Shown: positions 58,963-64,000 of the stretch, piece after piece
Position numbering within the stretch: the first letter of the stretch is position 1
Layout of the letters: each line of letters opens with the position of its first letter
From: Henckelia pumila
Taxonomy: Eukaryota; Streptophyta; Magnoliopsida; Lamiales; Gesneriaceae
Length of the DNA: 64,000 bases
Direction: 5' to 3'
Assembly (NCBI RefSeq): GCF_033568475.1
Contig: NC_133122.1
Coordinates: 18,532,206-18,596,205, forward strand
The notes under the pieces: generated by a model
What the model was told of the DNA's origin: nothing
The model's database searches: none
Seen by the model: only the letters and a program-made list of their open reading frames with translations
Program-made: the position numbers and the translations under genes

Positions 58963-59246
58963 TATCAAGATTTGAGATGGCTATTAAAAGTTTACAGTGA
59001 TAAAATATATATTTATAATATTTTACAGTGATATTTCCCTAAAAATAACTTAACTAAAATATAAAAATCATTTTGCAGAAGTCTGCTATAGCCACAAAGG
59101 TATTAAAAATTTCATCATATATATCGTGACCCAATCCACTGTGGCTTCCACCCATACTCCCATCCGGAAATTTATTGTACCAAAAGTCAAAATTAGACTA
59201 TAGCTTTCCCTATCCAATTGTACAACTTCATTTTAGCAAGGCACCA
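58963..59246. other. Short intergenic stretch
   Basis: Nothing recognised. It ends at the TG start of the second gag-only element. Confidence 0.5.
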
Positions 59247-60711
59247 TGACCGCTTAATTCGATATTAACTAGCAAGCGCACTAGGTCAAGTAATAGTAAA
59301 GTGAACAGAGAGTCCAAGTATCGATCTCACAGGGACTGTTGTCAATTTTCAAGATTTGATTATTTTACTTAATCTAGACAAAATAATATAAAAGAGTGTG
59401 AATTGAATAAATAAGAATTTAAAATAATAAATAATTATGAAATTAACTAAAAACAAGAACTCAATGATAATTCTAAATAAAATAAGTCAACCAAGACACA
59501 CGCAGGTACGGAACAAACAATGTAACATGTAGTCAATTCAGGACTCAGATTTAAATCTTAAATTACGATGAATTCTCATAACTTGTTTAAAGATCTATTT
59601 ATAAAACAATTAAATCTATTCAAATATTGTCGGATTAATTTTCATAATTTTAATCAAACTCAAATGCATTAGGAACTATGAGAATTCAGTTTGCACCTAA
59701 AACCGCACGATGAAATCGAGTACTATTTCTAGTCAATTACGTCGTGTCAATTATTAGAGTGATCGAAATCAATTCCTCCTCTGTCGACTTGGAATCGATT
59801 AACATGCAAGCAAACAATTGGTCAGTTCATTCAGCATAAGACAAATATAAATCTAATAATCAATAATATAAAACCAAATCTGAAAGATCACAAACAAACA
59901 TCCAAGTTTTCTACATAAATTTGTTCGGCCCAATCACGCGGCCTTGGTTGAAGAAAAACTAATCAATAATTGAAAACAATAATCAAAAAATAAAAAAGAA
60001 AAAGAAGAAAGCCTTCAATCTCGAGCCGCCTCCTTCACGTGTTATGCGATCTGATATGCGGAACCCTTAATCTGATGAAAGAAGACTTATTTATACGCCC
60101 CAACTCTTCAAAAGATTGATTCCTTCTCGAACAAGAGTTTTCCAAAATTAAGATTCTGCACGCCCGTCTCGCTTAAGCGCATAAACATGAGCTCGAGCGA
60201 AAAATCTTCTGTTTTATTTTTTTCACGCTGCTCCAGGCTCGCTCGAACGCATAAACATGCGCTCGAGCGAGCAACTTTCTGCCCCAAAATATTTTTCCTT
60301 GCGAAATGTCTGAACCCCGTGCCACCTCTGTGCTTGGGTTCGTGCATCCTCCCTCTAAGCGCGCAGTTTTCTTGAAAAAAATCATATCTCGAGTTCTAGC
60401 CGTCGGATCGAGCCAAAATTTGGACATAAGCTTCAAACATCTTGAACTTCATTTTGAACGGTGAAGATCGGATTTGGATCTCTCAATCATTAAAAATGAA
60501 TTGTTGACCATTGTTGCTCCGTAGTTCATTCTTATGTCTCTTCTATTGTTCCAAAAATCATGATTTCTTCAATATTTCTACAAAAATCAACCCGAAAAGT
60601 GAAATGCACATACATGCAATAAATTATGAATAAAACTTATAAAACACTATGAATGCATGCAAAATAAATATAAAAACAACACCAAAATATGCACACAAAA
60701 TGTACTTATCA
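59247..60711 (-). repeat. 3' LTR of the second gag-only element
   Basis: Begins (plus) TGACCGCTTAATTCG and ends GTACTTATCA. The palindromic CTCGAGCG units are present but eroded (about 60166-60275, with CGCATAAACATG spacers). Confidence 0.82.
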
Positions 60712-62076
60712 AATCCCCCATACTTAAATCTTAATTGCACTCGAGCAAGAAATATGATAAACAAACACACAACAAAAATAAAGTAGGAAAAATTCATGGG
60801 AATTAGCCTCCGATAAGTTCTATTGTCAACTAAAAAACACGAATTCTCTCAACTACACATTTGGTTTAGCGTGAACGTGTGCGTGTGCAATGTTATTTCA
60901 GCTACATGCAACTTAGAAAGAATCCGTTTTAAAACTGCTTAGCGAACTAATAACACATTAGTGCGAGAGTCACTCGCATGCATACATTCCTTCTAATTAT
61001 CTCTAACACACTTTATTTGAGATTATTTTTACGTACCGCCGGATTGTGCACCCGACATTTTTAAATCTCAATAATTACCCGCAAACTTAGCTATAACTGT
61101 GATAAGATTCGAATTTCAATTCCCTCGTCTATATCTCAGATGGAGCAATAATCTCATTGAACCCGCAAACTTAGCTTCTAACCAAGCGATTATGATTTCA
61201 ATCCCTTGTCAGAAACCCGGATGAAATTTTTATTAATTTTCCTAAGCCAAATTATTTATTTTAAAGAAAAATAACCTCATTTAATCCACAAACTTAGCCA
61301 ATGACAAGGTAATTAGGATTTCAATTCCTTGTTCATGAACCGGATGAAGTTGAGTGTTTCAAAAAAAAAAATTCTATGTCACTTTTTCAAAAAATTTGGT
61401 GTGCCAAAGATCATAAGTGTAATTTGTTAAAGGATCATAGAATTCACATGACACAATTAAGATCACAAAACACCTAGTACCGTACAATGGTTAAACAGAT
61501 AAAAACATCATCAATGGTTTTGCTACAATTCACTGGTCTAACATGAGTGCTTAAAAAAATATTCACAGATCAACCTACAATTTTTCATGTCAAGTCAAGA
61601 GCAAAACCAAAAAATTTCACAAAAATATAACTTCATATCATCATTGGCTCTCATTCATTATTCTACTTAACACACATGCAAACAACAACAAAACTGACAC
61701 GAACTATATGCAAATAAACTAAAACATGACTGATGCAACACAAACACAAAAAAAAATAAAAATATAAAAACTAGACTCCCCCCATACTTATTCAAAGCAT
61801 TGCCCTCAATGCTTTCGAAACAATGAACACAATTCAAGACGAATAATGAAAACAAAAATAACACTCCTCTGGTTATAGATTCGTCCGCTTTCTTCTCAGC
61901 GGTATGGGCGATAGCATAAGATTGGGTATAGCGGCAGGCATGGCAAACTGACATCGGAAAGAAGCAAAATTCAAATAAAAAGAAACATAAACCAAAAATA
62001 AAATAAAGATCAAGGTAAGAACACTATGTTATCTCCCAGTCAACGCTAAGTTTATAGTCTATCGCCAGACTATACA
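60712..62076 (-). other. Non-coding interior of the second gag-only element
   Basis: Matches 28545-29806 in layout, including the repeated TTACCCGCAAACTTAGCTAT-like phrases (about 61076, 61160 and 61285) and the closing region before gag. No enzyme motif in any frame. Confidence 0.6.
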
Positions 62077-62972
62077 TTAGCAACCATCAAAGAGAGGTTG
62101 CCGCCCATAGTAAGAATCATTCGACTCTACGTATGAGTCTTGATTTTCGACGCCCTCAATCTTGGAATGATATTGACTTTGTAATTTTGCCACTTCAACA
62201 ATACTTAACATAAAATGATTATTTTGGGGAGAGACTCCGAATCTAGGCTGAAGCTCATCGAGGATGTAATACTGTGGAGCTGGCATCAATAGGAAGAATG
62301 AATCTTCAAGTGGTGTACGTATAAGAACCATTGACGAGGTCAAATCTTTCGCTTTGTATATTTTTTTCCTCCTCCACTGTCACGTTTGGCTCCTCTTCAA
62401 TCAAAATTCCTCTAATAATATTTCTTCTTGTTTTGGCTCAATTACTTCATTTTCTTGACATATCTCAGAAAATGGTTCCATAAAAAGTTCAATCTGTTCA
62501 TCTAAAAGACTCAAAGAGTTAATGCGGCTTTCTAAGAACTTATTTATCTCTGCCTTCTTTTTCACAATGTTTTTCAACTGAGCCACATAATCTTCAGAAT
62601 GCCCTATACACTCTTTTTGAAGCTCAAATGGTTGGTTCGCAAAATTTTTGAAGTTGAATTTTGGAGGATATTGATGACTTCAACCCTGTAGTAAAGGATC
62701 ACAATGCCATGAAATCTGCCATATCATTTAACAAGTGCATCGCATTGTTGTAATCTCTGCTGAACAAGTGACTGACAGTTGCCAAAACTCCATAATCTAC
62801 CCAACTTCTTATTGTTTCATCCAATCCACCACAGAAAATCTAAGTTAGCGTGTAGTTTGACAAATCATGGTATCGAAATCTGTTTTCCAAATAATTGAAT
62901 CTCCCCCAAGCAATATATAATGACTCCGAGTATTGTTGGGCAAACCTTGTGAACACCTGTCGATGATCCACA
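62077..62972 (-). pseudogene. gag: Decayed gag-like ORF of the second gag-only element
   Basis: Frames at 62343-62077 and 62586-62401, and un-named stretches up to 62972, line up in order with the 306-residue ORF of the first copy (YYILDELQPRFGVSPQNN, DSYYGRQPLFDGC, LESRINSLSLLDEQI). The initiator codon equivalent is lost and several indels and stops separate the parts. It has no zinc knuckle, like the first copy. Confidence 0.75.
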
Positions 62973-63088
62973 AGTAAAAAAATATTAAAAATTAAAAATT
63001 AAATAAAGGCAAGGAAAAAAATATAGTTTCAAGCAAATAATCTATCCTAATATTAACTAAACAGTCCCCGACAACGACGCCGAAAACT

Positions 63089-64000
63089 TGGCTGCTTAAT
63101 TCGGTATTAACTAGCAAGTGCACTAGGTCAAGTAATAGTAAAGTGGACAGAGAGTCCAAGTATCGATCCCACAGGGACTGTTGTCAATTTTGAAGATTTG
63201 ATTATTTTACTTAATCTAGACAAAATAATAGAAATGAGTATGAATTGAATAAAATAAGAATTTAAAATAATAAATAATTATGAAATTAACTAAAAACTAG
63301 AACTCAATGATAATTCTAATTAAAATAAGCCAACCAAGACACACCCAGATACGGAACAAACAATGTAACATGTAGTCAATTCAGAACTCATATTTAAATC
63401 TTAAATTACGGTGAATTCTCCTAACTTGTTTAAAGATTTATTTATAGAACAATTAAATCTATTCAAATATTGACAGATTAATTTTCATAATTCTAATCAA
63501 ACTCAAATGAATTAGGAACTATGAGAATTCAGTTTGCACCTAAAACCGCACGATGAAATTGAGTACTATTTCTAGTCAATTTTACCTTGTGTCAATTATT
63601 AGAGTGATCGAAATCAATTCCTCCTCTGTCGACTTGGAATCGATTAACATGCAAGCAAACAATTGGCCAAATCATTCACAAGACAAATATAAATCTAATA
63701 ATCAATAATATAAAACCAAATCTGAAAAATCCCAAACAAACATCAAAGTTTTCTATATAGATTTGTTCGGCCCAATCACGCGGCTTTGGTTGAAAAAAAA
63801 CTAATCAATAATTGAAAACAATAATCAAAAAATAAAAAAAAAAGAAAGCCTTCAATCTCGAGCCGCCTCCTTCACGTGTTGTGTGATCTGATATGCGGAA
63901 CCCTTAATCTGATGAAAAAAGACTTATTTATATGCCCCACTCTCCAAAAGATTTATTCTTTCTCGAATAAATGTTTTCCAAAATTAAAAATCTACATGCC
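63089..64000 (-). repeat. 5' LTR of the second gag-only element (partial)
   Basis: Starts (plus) TGGCTGCTTAATTCGG and continues to the window end. It carries the conserved phrase GAGAGTCCAAGTATCGATCC (63151-63170). Confidence 0.8.

Larger units (their letters stand above)
59247..64000 (-). mobile_element. Second copy of the gag-only LTR element, cut by the window edge
   Basis: Minus strand. The left LTR is 59247-60711 (1,465 bp) and the right LTR starts at 63089 and runs past 64000. LTR ends, primer site and interior order match the element at 26956-32438, but similarity is lower, so it is an older or different subfamily. The polypurine tract (TATGGGGGATT, minus) adjoins 60711. No protease, RT or integrase. 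The gag frame is broken. The second target duplication lies outside the window. Confidence 0.85.

Noticed and set aside
60108-60436. ORFs in the second gag-only LTR
   Set aside because: They follow the palindromic CTCGAGCG block and are not conserved as proteins in the sister LTRs.

Overview
This is nuclear DNA from a flowering plant, most likely a eudicot. The evidence is AT-rich intergenic sequence, GT-AG introns, plastid-targeted nuclear genes, Stowaway MITEs and plant-type LTR retrotransposons. All names below come from reading the sequence; no database search was run.

Five host genes are supported. An OCP3-like plastid homeodomain protein (1115-3204, +, four coding exons) lies at the left. 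An acylphosphatase with a long N-terminal extension (44154-44934, +, two exons), a thylakoid-lumen protein resembling TL15 (45410-46915, -, six exons), TFIID subunit TAF8 (48700-49818, +, intronless CDS) and a SAUR auxin-response protein (52384-52752, -) form a gene island at 44-53 kb. They share no pathway: three bear on plastid or metabolic function, one on general transcription, one on auxin-linked growth.

From 10034 to 37804 there is a stack of nested retroelements. The outermost is a Sirevirus-type Ty1/copia element with decayed gag and pol, an envelope-like third ORF and several polypurine tracts, bounded by the 5-bp target duplication GAAAT. Into it went a Tekay-like, chromodomain-bearing Ty3/gypsy element (11013-20907, duplication AAGAG), a Cassandra-type TRIM with 5S rRNA-like LTRs (24129-24956, minus, TGATC), a non-autonomous LTR element carrying only a gag-like ORF (26956-32438, minus, GTCAT) and a solo LTR (35218-37175, minus, TATTG). 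All five duplications are perfect. Taking out the four guests leaves a copia element of about 9.6 kb.

The spaces between genes carry small DNA elements: foldback MITEs, two Stowaway copies, CACTA-like and hAT-like relics, and a 1.1-kb foldback at 57826-58962. A second, window-truncated copy of the gag-only family occupies 59247-64000.

The most unusual signal is a 15-bp palindrome, AGTGTTG-N-CAACACT, scattered through the LTRs, spacers and coding regions of the copia element and read in more than one codon phase. It appears to be kept as DNA rather than as protein.
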